Source: an uncultured Pseudohongiella sp. (GTDB lineage Bacteria > Pseudomonadota > Gammaproteobacteria > Pseudomonadales > Pseudohongiellaceae). Taken from it: DNA of 64,000 nucleotides. Position 1 is the stretch's first letter. Every line of letters begins with the position of its first letter. The stretch lies in the NCBI GenBank assembly GCA_902537815.1, contig CACBCS010000004.1, positions 1 to 64,000 on the forward strand, given 5' to 3'. Under the pieces are notes generated by a model that was not told the DNA's origin, ran no database searches, and was given only the letters and a program-made list of their open reading frames with translations. A program made the position numbers and the translations under genes. This document shows, in pieces, positions 30,978 to 39,428 of the stretch.

Positions 30978-31016
30978 AAAAAAAGGGGCGTCTCGCCATG
31001 CGGGAGGCCCCTTTTC
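30978..31016. terminator. Bidirectional intrinsic terminator
   Basis: AAAAGGGGC (30981-30989) pairs with GCCCCTTTT (31007-31015), with an inner TCTC/GGGA extension. On the plus strand it ends the PaoABC-like operon. On the minus strand the run of seven A bases at 30978-30984 gives seven U residues after the stem, a strong terminator for hemH, whose stop is at 31049. Confidence 0.9.
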
Positions 31017-31048
31017 TCTGTGCAGTGGGTTTGCTGTAAAAAACCCGC

Positions 31049-32089
31049 TCAGAGACTGGCGAGCGCCAACAGATGCTTGTTTGCAATGTCGTAAACGGCA
31101 CTAAACCAACTGGGCTCATTATTCAGATTCGGGACCAACTGGAAGTGCTCTCCGCCGGCCTCTTCAAATTGTTCCCGGTACTCAATGCCTATCTCAAACA
31201 GCGTTTCTAGGCAGTCTGAGATGAAACTTGGCGTCACAACCGCGATGTGCTTTTTACCTTTGGCAACCAGCGCCTCGATATGCTCATCCAAGTAGGGCTG
31301 AATCCAGGGTAAGGGACCGAAACGGGACTGGAAGGCTACCGAATATTTATCAAGCTCCCAGCCCAACTCACGGGTAATGCCCAGCGTGGTTTGCACACAC
31401 TGCATCCGGTAACAAAGGCGATTGCCTTCCGTCACTAAATGGCAGCATGTCCCGAATTCGCAAACTCCCGCGGGATCGGCTTTTTTGATCGTTTTTTCGG
31501 GCACGCCATGGTAGCTGAAGATGATATGGTCCAGCGACTCAATATCAACATGCTGCTGAATGAGCGACGCCCAGGCCTGCAGGAAAGCCGGCTCCTGAAA
31601 AAGGTCATCCACGAAATGCAGCTTGGGTGGCTTTGCCCATTTTTTTGCCGCCACCTTCACAGAATTGAATACTGAAGCTGTGGTCGCAGTTGAGTATTGC
31701 GGGAACATCGGCAGCAACAGAATCTCGGTTGCGCCTGCAGCTTCCAGATCTGCCATTGCATCCCACACATAGGGTTTGCTGTACGCCATGCCGGTGCGTA
31801 CAAGAACCTGATTACCCTGCTGATCGAACGATTTTTGAAGGCTCGCTTCCATTTCGTCGGCGTATACCTTCAGCGGCGACCCATTTTCCATCCATATCTC
31901 GGCGTAATCCTTCGCGATCCTCGGCGCCCGAAACGGGAGAATAAGCAGGTTGCGCAGTAACCACCGGCCGACTGGGTTGAAGTCAAAAACGTAAGGATCG
32001 GAAAAGAAATAGCGATAGAAATCGCGCAGCCCTTTCGCAGTCGGTTCAGAGGGGGTGCCCAGATTCATCAGTAACACGGCTTGGGTCAT
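31049..32089 (-). CDS. hemH: Ferrochelatase HemH
   Basis: Ferrochelatase inserts ferrous iron into protoporphyrin IX, the last step of protoheme synthesis, at the cytoplasmic membrane face. The 346-residue protein has the family N-terminus AVLLMNLGTPSEPT, the catalytic His motif FSYHGVPEKTIKKADPAG near residues 190-208, and the C-terminal TPSFISDCLETLFEI containing the conserved acidic residues. Cysteines in CEFGTCCHLV may reflect the [2Fe-2S]-like or metal-binding positions seen in some bacterial enzymes, though this is uncertain. It is monocistronic here, between a bidirectional terminator and a long upstream region. Confidence 0.96.
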   Translation of the reverse strand: MTQAVLLMNLGTPSEPTAKGLRDFYRYFFSDPYVFDFNPVGRWLLRNLLILPFRAPRIAKDYAEIWMENGSPLKVYADEMEASLQKSFDQQGNQVLVRTGMAYSKPYVWDAMADLEAAGATEILLLPMFPQYSTATTASVFNSVKVAAKKWAKPPKLHFVDDLFQEPAFLQAWASLIQQHVDIESLDHIIFSYHGVPEKTIKKADPAGVCEFGTCCHLVTEGNRLCYRMQCVQTTLGITRELGWELDKYSVAFQSRFGPLPWIQPYLDEHIEALVAKGKKHIAVVTPSFISDCLETLFEIGIEYREQFEEAGGEHFQLVPNLNNEPSWFSAVYDIANKHLLALASL

Positions 32090-32391
32090 GGTAGTCTGTC
32101 TATCCTGCGGTCAATTTTACAAAAGCGTTCAGCCCGGCGCTGTCCGCCCCTCATTATACGCGTCACCACTGCTTACAGATCGCGATTGGTGACTCAGCGC
32201 GCACGCGCATCAAGCGCAGCTCACAGGCAAAGCTTTATCCTGCAGACGCCACATTCCGGCCAGAGAGTCGGACAGCGAGACATCCGCCTGGCACACGATC
32301 AGACAGACAACTGCGGGTCAATTAGCCGTTCTGAGCGCTCTTAAAGATTCAGTAACTAGATTTGCTGACGTTGATCGGGTTTTCCGACATC

Positions 32392-32408
32392 AATAATCAG
32401 TGATTATT
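32392..32408. promoter_or_regulatory. 17-base AT-rich palindrome, candidate operator
   Basis: AATAATCA-G-TGATTATT is a perfect inverted repeat with eight-base arms around one central base, in the hemH/fusion gene spacer. Its size and symmetry suit a dimeric regulator. No regulator can be assigned from sequence alone. Confidence 0.4.
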
Positions 32409-32570
32409 TACCATCAGGCCAGTCTCCTCGTGGTCTGTAGGGAAGGTGAGTAGCCCGGTAACAAAAATTCCCAAAAAAAGCTGCAATCGCTGCCGATACG
32501 AGTACACTTAACTCCAGTTTTACCGTCGCTGATGCATTGCGTTCGAGGCAAGCACCGGGGCCGAATCGCG

Positions 32571-32599
32571 CAGAACACACTGTCGGTCAGTGTGTTCTG
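32571..32599 (+). promoter_or_regulatory. Perfect 12-bp leader hairpin 43 bases before the fusion gene
   Basis: CAGAACACACTG (32571-32582) and CAGTGTGTTCTG (32588-32599) pair perfectly around loop TCGGT. It ends 43 bases before the GTG start at 32643 and is not followed by a T-run. It could be a transcript-stabilising leader, a translational control element or a DNA operator of 29 bases. Confidence 0.5.
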
Positions 32600-32642
32600 G
32601 AATATCCCAGCTAACACTCTTTCAATCTAGAGGTAGGAAATT

Positions 32643-34490
32643 GTGACCAGACTTCTGCACTTCATTCTGTCTTGCACCTTTGTGGTTTTTTCAGCCGAAG
32701 CGCTCGCCGGTGAGCGCGTTGGGGATTTTGCCCTAATCGACCACGCAGGAGTGCAACACCACATGGCTTGGTACGACGACCATCAGGCAGTGGTGATCGC
32801 CCCGTTTGGCCTGAGCGCCACAGACTCCGACACTCTGTCTGCAATGACGGCTCTGCAGGCTCGGTATCAGGACCAAGTGGCCCTGTTTCTGCTGAACCCA
32901 GGTCTGGATAACGATCGCGACGCGGTCGGTGCGGAACTGGCAACAAACCACATCGAACTGCCGGTGCTAATGGATGATACGCATCTTGTTACTGAGATGC
33001 TGGGCATCGGGCGCATGGACGAAGTCGTCGTCTACGACCCGATCTCATTCGAGATTGCCTACCGGGGTCCGATTCAGTCAGGGGCCGAAGAAGCGGTTGA
33101 GGCCCTGCTTGCGGGTTCGGATGTCGAGCTGGTCAGTATAGCCGGTGCGGGATCAGCAATACCCAGTAACGAAAGCGAGCATTCTGAGTTGTCCTACGTA
33201 AATGACATCGCGCCCATCATCGCTGAAAACTGCGCACAATGTCATCGGGAAGGAGGCATTGCGCCCTTTGCCATGGACAGCAGTCTCGCCGTACAAGGCT
33301 GGTCTCCGATGATCAGAGAAGTGGTGATGACCAAGCGCATGCCACCTGGCCAGATCGACAACAAGATCGGTCACAAGATCAAAAACGAAATGAACCTGAC
33401 CGACTCAGAGATGCAAAAGCTGGTTCGGTGGGTGTCAGCGGGTGCGCCGGTTGACGTGAACGGCGGGACCGATCCTCTTAGCACTCTGGTCTGGCCGGAA
33501 GGTAAATGGTCTCTCGGTGAGCCGGATATGATCGTCAAGATTCCAGCCACCACAGTTCCGGCTACAGGCGTCGTTGATTACAAGGACATCATCGTGGACC
33601 TCGGGCTTGAAGAAGACCGCTGGGTCCGAGGCAGCGAAGTCGCACCGGGGGCTCCCGAAGTGCTTCACCACATTATCACGACTGTCGTCCCACCGGGTGC
33701 TGGCGATGACCCTCAGGCAATGTTCCTGAAAGCCATCAACAGCCTGCCCGAAGAGCGTGCTGCAACGATTCGCGCCGAAATTTTCGCAGCTGTTGCCTCT
33801 GGCCAGCAGCCACCGATCGACAGAATCTTTCAGGAAAATCCTGAAATCGATGTAGGCGCCCTGCTCGGCGGCGGCGGCCCGGATCAGGCTTCAGTTGCAG
33901 GTTATGCACCAGGGAACAGTATTTCGCTGGATCCTGAAGGTGTTGGCGGCAAACTGGTAGCCGGAACCAAACTGAGCTTTCAAATGCACTACACCACCTC
34001 TGGCAAAGAGATGACGGACGAAACTGAAGTGGGCATCTACTTCTATCCCGAAGGCTATGTCCCCGTTGAACGGATGGGCGGTGGCGTAGGCAACGCCTTC
34101 TCTATCTCTATCCCGGCTGGTGCAAAAGACCACGAAATGGAGCTGGTCACCTATGTTCCAGAGGAGTCTGATATTCACAGCCTGATGCCGCACATGCATT
34201 TCCGCGGCAAACGCATGAAGTTCAAAGCTGTCTATCCGGACGGATCAGAAGAGATGCTGCTGTCCGTGCCTGCTTACTCTTTCAACTGGCAGCTGGCGCA
34301 TGAACTGGAATCTCCGCTCAGGGTGCCTGCCGGTACCAAAATTGTCGCGACGGGAGCGTTCGACAACTCAGCGCAGAATAGTTTCAACCCAGACCCGGGT
34401 ATCGAAGTGAACTGGGGGGAACAGTCCTGGGAAGAAATGTTCATGGGATTCTACACCTGGAAGGAAGTCAATCAGGGCGGCGACGACTGA
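32643..34490 (+). CDS. Secreted redoxin-like / cytochrome c / PHM-like copper monooxygenase fusion
   Basis: A 615-residue exported protein with three parts. After the signal peptide (about 1-22) a thioredoxin-fold domain (about 25-165) resembles AhpC/TSA redoxins but has no cysteine at all. A single c-type heme motif CAQCH is at 197-201, with KRMPPG near 240 as likely axial Met region. The C-terminal 330 residues resemble type II copper, ascorbate-dependent monooxygenases: HH at 342-343, an MHYTT stretch near 440 and PHMH at 516-519 as candidate copper ligands. GTG start with GAGGTAGG upstream. Such proteins are annotated in environmental proteobacteria, but the substrate is unknown. A perfect terminator follows. 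Confidence 0.85.
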   Translation: MTRLLHFILSCTFVVFSAEALAGERVGDFALIDHAGVQHHMAWYDDHQAVVIAPFGLSATDSDTLSAMTALQARYQDQVALFLLNPGLDNDRDAVGAELATNHIELPVLMDDTHLVTEMLGIGRMDEVVVYDPISFEIAYRGPIQSGAEEAVEALLAGSDVELVSIAGAGSAIPSNESEHSELSYVNDIAPIIAENCAQCHREGGIAPFAMDSSLAVQGWSPMIREVVMTKRMPPGQIDNKIGHKIKNEMNLTDSEMQKLVRWVSAGAPVDVNGGTDPLSTLVWPEGKWSLGEPDMIVKIPATTVPATGVVDYKDIIVDLGLEEDRWVRGSEVAPGAPEVLHHIITTVVPPGAGDDPQAMFLKAINSLPEERAATIRAEIFAAVASGQQPPIDRIFQENPEIDVGALLGGGGPDQASVAGYAPGNSISLDPEGVGGKLVAGTKLSFQMHYTTSGKEMTDETEVGIYFYPEGYVPVERMGGGVGNAFSISIPAGAKDHEMELVTYVPEESDIHSLMPHMHFRGKRMKFKAVYPDGSEEMLLSVPAYSFNWQLAHELESPLRVPAGTKIVATGAFDNSAQNSFNPDPGIEVNWGEQSWEEMFMGFYTWKEVNQGGDD

Positions 34491-34520
34491 TCGCTACTAT
34501 TCAAGTCATGCTGACACATA

Positions 34521-34549
34521 AAAGGGCGAGTCAGTGACTCGCCCTTTTT
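34521..34549. terminator. Strong intrinsic terminator
   Basis: AAAGGGCGAGTCA (34521-34533) and TGACTCGCCCTTT (34535-34547) form a 13-pair perfect inverted repeat around one central base, followed by TT. It lies 30 bases after the fusion gene stop. On the minus strand the stem is followed by TTTTATG, so it may also serve the VOC gene, whose stop at 34706 is about 160 bases away. Confidence 0.9.
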
Positions 34550-34705
34550 GTGCCGGCTCGATTGTGACAGCCTCTGCAGCTCACTCTGCAAGAGCAGCAC
34601 AAATCCGTGAATGTCATCACCGAGGCGCCGCCGGAAACGGCCAGCTCAGATGCACCGCAGCCCTGAGCTTGGGTTGAAACGGACGGCTGTTAAGACGGTT
34701 TTTCG

Positions 34706-35199
34706 CTAGGAAGCTAATCGCTTGTTCCCTTTGCTGCGCTGCCACTCATCCAGAGCCGAGCGGGCAACTGAGGCATCGAAGGCTTCATCATGCAAGAGCA
34801 CGCTTCGCCGCCAATTCGATGACATAACCATTAGGGTCCCGGAAATAGATGGAGTCAATGAACCCATGATCTGACACTCCCCGTGTGTCGATACCTGCTG
34901 CCTCTCCCTTTGTCTTCATGTCCCGCAAGAAACCCGAACTGACTTCGAGCGCTATGTGCAGGTCAAAATCCCGCTGAGGTTTAAACTCAAAAGGGGCCTC
35001 AGGCTCTTCGAAAAAAGCAAGAAATGAACCATCCTCCTTCCGGTAAAAACTGTGCAGCACTTTGCTGTCACGCCCCGACTTGGTTACCGCTATTTCAAAA
35101 GCCTGCACAAGAGGCAGGCCAAAGGGACTCTTCATAGAACTTGCGCGTCTCTTCCGAATCCCGGCAACGATAGGCGTTGTGATGCAAACCTTTAATCAT
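34706..35199 (-). pseudogene. VOC (glyoxalase/bleomycin-resistance) family gene with two apparent +1 frameshifts
   Basis: Reading from ATG 35199 gives MIKGLHHNAYRCRDSEETRK, the typical start of a VOC dioxygenase-like protein, up to KFYEESL. The rest of the domain (GLPLVQAFEIAVTKSG and the NGYVIELAAKR end) lies in the next frame; removing one T from the TTT run at 35121-35123 joins them. A second shift near 34794-34795 joins the domain to a C-terminal tail, HDEAFDASVARSALDEWQ, ending at TAG 34706. With both single bases removed the gene is 492 bases, exactly 164 codons, the normal size of this subfamily. Either a recently broken gene or two sequencing errors. The intact middle frame (34788-35135) has no start of its own that makes a full domain. 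Confidence 0.75.
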
Positions 35200-35223
35200 T
35201 TTTATTGGAGCCAGTTGACAGAA

Positions 35224-35799
35224 TTACTGCCTCGTAGGCGGTGGCGTCCAGTCGCAAGTTTCGCAGTTCGGATCTCGTTCATTTTCTGCCATGACCTCAA
35301 AAATAAAATCGCGCCAGACTTCATTGGGCTGCCACACGGTATTCATGTCGGCTTTGGCCTCCTCAACAGGAACATCTTCAAACAGGACGCGGTACAGAAA
35401 GCTGAAAGCTGTTGCCCGGGCATTGACCTGACAGTGCAGCAGCGTTTTTTTGTCAGTATTACGCTGCATCGAATCTGCGAATGCGTAAAAATCATCGGGA
35501 AGCGGATTCGAGAAATCGACCGGGACCTGCATGTACTCCATCCCCAGTCGTTTCACGATCTGGTCTTCGTCAGGCAACGCATTCTGATTATTGGTAAACG
35601 CAATATAGACAACCCGCTCAAAGCTCTCGTCTGCAACCGCCTGCAGCTGGGCTTCGGTGGGTTGTCCGGAGCTGGCGAAAACCTCGCTGTACTGACGGAA
35701 GTTGGTAATCTCCTGCAGAGCAGAAGGTGCCTCTTCAACGGCCAGTACGGATTGCCCGGCTAAGGCGAGCAGCAGAGCGCTCAGTACACGTGTTTTCAT
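35224..35799 (-). CDS. Secreted protein tyrosine phosphatase-like protein (DUF442/BLH-phosphatase type)
   Basis: A 191-residue exported protein with a signal peptide (KTRVLSALLLALAGQSVLA) when started at ATG 35799, which has GGAGAAG upstream; an in-frame upstream start at 35835 would bury the signal. The Cys-loop LLHCQVNARATAF near residue 120 matches the CX4R phosphate-binding loop seen in the DUF442 / beta-lactamase-hydrolase-like phosphatases. FASSGQPTEAQ near the N-terminus is also typical. A periplasmic phosphatase role is inferred; the substrate is unknown. It lies 24 bases upstream of the frameshifted VOC gene on the same strand. Confidence 0.78.
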   Translation of the reverse strand: MKTRVLSALLLALAGQSVLAVEEAPSALQEITNFRQYSEVFASSGQPTEAQLQAVADESFERVVYIAFTNNQNALPDEDQIVKRLGMEYMQVPVDFSNPLPDDFYAFADSMQRNTDKKTLLHCQVNARATAFSFLYRVLFEDVPVEEAKADMNTVWQPNEVWRDFIFEVMAENERDPNCETCDWTPPPTRQ

Positions 35800-35939
35800 G
35801 ACTTCTCCGATTAACAGACAGTTTGGTTGCGTCAATCATAACAAACACGCGAAAGAGATACCGCATTTCCCTGCCAGTCTCCGTCTGACAGCCCCCGCTG
35901 ATTTCAGTGTGGGCAGAGGGCGTGGTATAAGCTGACAGG

Positions 35940-36881
35940 ATGAAAGAAGAGAATCTGGCCCGTTGGGCCCACTCCCACAGCTTTGGTCAGGAAAAGAAGC
36001 GTCCGGGAGAGCTGAGAACATTCATCGTAATCGCCCTGACCTCAGGCATGATGGCAGTAGAGGTTACGGCAGGCATTGCCTACGGATCGATCGCACTGCT
36101 CGCTGACGGTCTGCACATGGGATCACATGCTGTCGCCTTGTCAGTCAATGCTTTTGCTTATGTCTATGCCCGTCGGCAGGCCTTGAGTGGCCGCTTCAGC
36201 TTTGGCACCGGCAAGGTAAATACACTTGGGGGCTATACCGGTGCGATTCTGCTGGCTCTTTTTGCCTTACTGATGGCCTGGGAAAGTTGCCAGCGACTGT
36301 TCAACCCGATAAACATTGCGTTTAACCAAGCGATCGCTGTCGCCACGGTTGGTCTGGTTGTCAACGGCGCATCAGTCTTTATTCTGGGGGACCAGCATGA
36401 GCATCCCCATGAACCCGGTCATCATCACCATGAGCACGATCACAATCTGAAAGCGGCCTATCTGCACGTTCTGGCTGATGCCTTGACCTCGCTGCTGGCG
36501 ATCGCGGCCCTGCTCACTGGCAAATACTCTGGCGCACTCTGGATGGATCCGGTGATGGGCCTGATCGGTGCCCTCCTCGTCGCACGCTGGTCCTATGGAT
36601 TACTGAAGAGCACCAGTGCCATTCTGTTGGACACGCAGGAATCTGATGGGACCATAGAGGCCATCCGCCATCTGATAGAAGCATCCGGAGAGCACCGAGT
36701 CGTGGATTTTCATCTGTGGTCCATCGGTTCCGGCCTTCAGGCTGCACTCATCACCGTGGTATCCAGCGCACCTCAGTCGCCTGACTTCTACCGGCAGATG
36801 ATCGCTAAACAGCATGCGCTCGCGCATCTGACGATCGAAGTCCATGCTTACGCAGAGCGGGCCGCTGTTTCAGAACAGTGA
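35940..36881 (+). CDS. CDF family divalent metal exporter, DmeF-like
   Basis: A 313-residue cation diffusion facilitator that exports divalent metal from the cytoplasm in exchange for protons. Six hydrophobic segments are visible; the metal site residues include ADGLHMGSH in the second helix region and LHVLADALTSLLA (HxxxD) in the fifth. A His-rich cytoplasmic loop, HEHPHEPGHHHHEHDH, lies near residues 154-170, and the short N-terminal motif HSHSFG is typical of the DmeF branch (cobalt/nickel). No RcnR/CsoR-type regulator lies beside it. Metal specificity is inferred from the subfamily only. Confidence 0.88.
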   Translation: MKEENLARWAHSHSFGQEKKRPGELRTFIVIALTSGMMAVEVTAGIAYGSIALLADGLHMGSHAVALSVNAFAYVYARRQALSGRFSFGTGKVNTLGGYTGAILLALFALLMAWESCQRLFNPINIAFNQAIAVATVGLVVNGASVFILGDQHEHPHEPGHHHHEHDHNLKAAYLHVLADALTSLLAIAALLTGKYSGALWMDPVMGLIGALLVARWSYGLLKSTSAILLDTQESDGTIEAIRHLIEASGEHRVVDFHLWSIGSGLQAALITVVSSAPQSPDFYRQMIAKQHALAHLTIEVHAYAERAAVSEQ

Positions 36882-36885
36882 TCAG

Positions 36886-36939
36886 CAGACGGAACGTCCA
36901 TAGTAATCTGCCGATGGTGGCAGATAACGTTTCCGTCTG
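36886..36939. repeat. Nested inverted repeat between convergent genes
   Basis: Outer arms CAGACGGAACGT (36886-36897) and ACGTTTCCGTCTG (36927-36939, one extra T) enclose inner arms ATCTGCC (36906-36912) and GGCAGAT (36919-36925). The folded RNA would be a two-stage hairpin of about 54 bases. It starts five bases after the DmeF stop and lies 60 bases from the penicillin acylase stop. It may act as a bidirectional terminator or stabiliser, or be a remnant of a small palindromic repeat. No second copy was seen in the window. Confidence 0.55.
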
Positions 36940-36998
36940 CGCCCGGACGCTACGCGCCGGCCTGATCCCGCGGTCACTGAAATCACCCTGAAGCAGGG

Positions 36999-39428
36999 TC
37001 AATTCGCCGGGGTCAACTCCAGTGTTTCAAACAGCACGGATTCTATCTTGTCTCTTGAATAGAATGCAGGGAAGACCCCATCGTCAGCCCACAGTTCAAA
37101 AAGATTGTCATAGAGCGGGCTATTCGGGTCACCTGACTGTCCGGGCGCATTCATCCCGAGGGTATTGTCCCAATCCCGTGTGTCTACGAATATCCTGAAG
37201 GAGGCGCCGGTAGTCTGGTTGTCTCCGCTGCCGGTATTGCCCAGGGTAAAACTGTTACCCCCTCTCGGAGCCGGCCCGACATCGAGCTGTGCTCGTACCT
37301 CTTCGCTGACTGCTGCACTGAGCGGGTGACGGATCAGCGCATGTTTATAATCGGCCTGACCGTAGACCCAGTCGTCTGCATTCGGACCCAGCTTTTCCCG
37401 CAGACTGAGGATACCCTCAGCCAGGGTACGCAATAAAAATGTATCCCGCCCAGCCAGCGGATCGGGACCAAAATCTCCATCCGGAGCCAGCAGCATATCA
37501 ATCGTCGTTTTCATTCCCACAGTAAGAAAGTGCTGTGCTTCGGCGGGGACTTTCAGAGCGTTGATGTTGTCAAGCAACTGCCGCTCGAACGCCACATAAA
37601 TACCCGCGGTCACGGAATCACGATCGAGCTCAAAATCCCAGTCAAGTAACAGTTGTCGGGCCTGCTCCACCTGCGGATCGGCTGCGCGTAAATGCTTGAA
37701 AAAAGGGACAAGACTGCGTGCAGGGATAGACAGGTAGTCATGCTGGAGGGCGATCATATCGGACATGTTGAATTTACGGCCGGACGCCAAGACCTCGCTG
37801 CCACGGGCCCAGCGATACGGATCTGTCCAGGTGTAACCGATCGCATCAAGAAGTTCAAAATCCGGCGGCGTGTAGTTGCTGTTGGAAGTTTCAATGAAAC
37901 CACGCTGGGGATTCAGATCATTAGGTTTGGCTTTAATAGGCAAATAGCCGTCCCATTCGTAGCGACCGTCGCCGGGTACTGGCACCATCCCGCTGAAATT
38001 TCTTCGAATCGGCGCAATGCCCACTGCCTGCCATCCGATGTTGCCCTCGCGGTCCGCCCAGATCATATTCTCGCCGGGAATGTTGCTGTAGTTTGACGCT
38101 TCACGAAATTCTTCCCAACTCTCGGCCTGATCCATTCTCAACGATGCCAGGTAGGGCGCCCCGCCGAATTCCATCCAGGCAGGCCGCACCGCATAAGCGA
38201 GATGTTTGTCAGCGTCCTCGAAGACTACCGGGCCGTGTCTGGTGTATTTCAACTGGACAAGCTCAGGAGCCCGACCCCGCACAGGAATACTTTCCTCGAT
38301 AACAGACATAGGTTCCCACTGGCCGTTATAGCGATACTCGTCGGGGTTCTCAGGATTGACTTCGTAGACCAGTAAATCTTCACCGTCGGTGTTGAACACC
38401 GTAAGACCCCAAGCCCCGTATTCGTTATGACCTATAGAGATCCCGGGTATTGTGGGTTCGCCCCCGCCAATAACGTTCCATCCCGGTCCCACCAGATGCG
38501 CCCAATAGCGCAGCGATGGCGAGGACTGAGCCCGATGAGGATCATTAATCATCATCGGCCAGCCATCCTGAGTCAGATCCCCGCTGACGACCCAGTTGTT
38601 ACTGCCAATGTCATCCAGATCAAATCGCCGGACCAGTTCTGATTCCCTATTCAGCGTCGCAGCTAACTGTTCGTATGCGCTAGCCTCGTTGCGAGCAGAC
38701 GCTACCACAATATCTGTCGGTTCGAATCGAATGTTCCGCCTGTAGGCGTTGTACAAACGCAGGATGTCATTCTGAAGCAGTGATTCGCAGTCGATCATCG
38801 GGTCCAGACTCAGATCGGGTTGATGAGGGTGGAAATATTGCAGTTCGCGAACTTGCTCCTCGCCAATGGCGCAAACAGCACGTCCAACATTCATCTCCAG
38901 GCCGATATTGCCCAGCAACCCCTGGTGACGGGATATCACGACTTCTTCTGTCCAGTGCTTTGGCTCAATACCCAGCAATTTGAACGGTAAGGGAAGATCC
39001 TCCGGATTCTCCATAACCTGATCGATGAAGGCGTTTAAACCGTGCACGAAAGCACCAATGATATCGACACCATTGGGATGATAGTGCTGCAACTCTTCCC
39101 CCATCGCGCCGCGGAATTTGAACAGCCGGGCGCCGTGGTCCCGTTCTAACGCCTTGGGTCCGAGAATTTCTGCCATGGTACCAGTGGCTCTCGCCCGCCA
39201 AATCTCAAACTGAAACAGACGATCACGAGCTGCACTGTAGCCTTGCGCAAAAAACAGGTCGTGCTCCGTTTCCGCGTAGATATGAGAGATCCCCCATTGA
39301 TCTTTGAGGATCTCCACCGGCTGCTGTAACCCCTCAACCTCAAGTGTCTGCCGCGTTTGGGCCGCGACAGAGAGCGAGACGCCAAGCAACAAGGTCAGGA
39401 AACCGATCGAGCGCAGGGGGCTTATCAT
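36999..39428 (-). CDS. Penicillin acylase family Ntn-hydrolase (periplasmic amidase)
   Basis: An 809-residue exported N-terminal-nucleophile hydrolase that matures by self-cleavage. After the signal peptide (ends near AAQ) the alpha-subunit region contains WGISHIYAETEHDLFFAQGY, typical of the family. The nucleophile is Ser276 in DDIGSNNWVVSGD, and NDPHRAQSSPS follows. The later IPGENMIWADREGNIGWQAVG and GGNSFTLGN motifs belong to the beta subunit. Related enzymes cleave penicillins, acyl-homoserine lactones or other N-acyl compounds; which of these applies cannot be read here. Its start overlaps the ACT protein stop by four bases. Confidence 0.93.
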   Translation of the reverse strand: MISPLRSIGFLTLLLGVSLSVAAQTRQTLEVEGLQQPVEILKDQWGISHIYAETEHDLFFAQGYSAARDRLFQFEIWRARATGTMAEILGPKALERDHGARLFKFRGAMGEELQHYHPNGVDIIGAFVHGLNAFIDQVMENPEDLPLPFKLLGIEPKHWTEEVVISRHQGLLGNIGLEMNVGRAVCAIGEEQVRELQYFHPHQPDLSLDPMIDCESLLQNDILRLYNAYRRNIRFEPTDIVVASARNEASAYEQLAATLNRESELVRRFDLDDIGSNNWVVSGDLTQDGWPMMINDPHRAQSSPSLRYWAHLVGPGWNVIGGGEPTIPGISIGHNEYGAWGLTVFNTDGEDLLVYEVNPENPDEYRYNGQWEPMSVIEESIPVRGRAPELVQLKYTRHGPVVFEDADKHLAYAVRPAWMEFGGAPYLASLRMDQAESWEEFREASNYSNIPGENMIWADREGNIGWQAVGIAPIRRNFSGMVPVPGDGRYEWDGYLPIKAKPNDLNPQRGFIETSNSNYTPPDFELLDAIGYTWTDPYRWARGSEVLASGRKFNMSDMIALQHDYLSIPARSLVPFFKHLRAADPQVEQARQLLLDWDFELDRDSVTAGIYVAFERQLLDNINALKVPAEAQHFLTVGMKTTIDMLLAPDGDFGPDPLAGRDTFLLRTLAEGILSLREKLGPNADDWVYGQADYKHALIRHPLSAAVSEEVRAQLDVGPAPRGGNSFTLGNTGSGDNQTTGASFRIFVDTRDWDNTLGMNAPGQSGDPNSPLYDNLFELWADDGVFPAFYSRDKIESVLFETLELTPAN

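Larger units (their letters stand above)
32090..32642. other. Divergent intergenic region with two palindromes
   Basis: These 553 bases separate hemH and the divergent redoxin/cytochrome fusion gene. No open frame has protein character. Two symmetric elements stand out, an AT-rich palindrome at 32392-32408 and a perfect hairpin at 32571-32599; both are listed separately. The rest shows no recognisable RNA gene or repeat. Confidence 0.55.
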
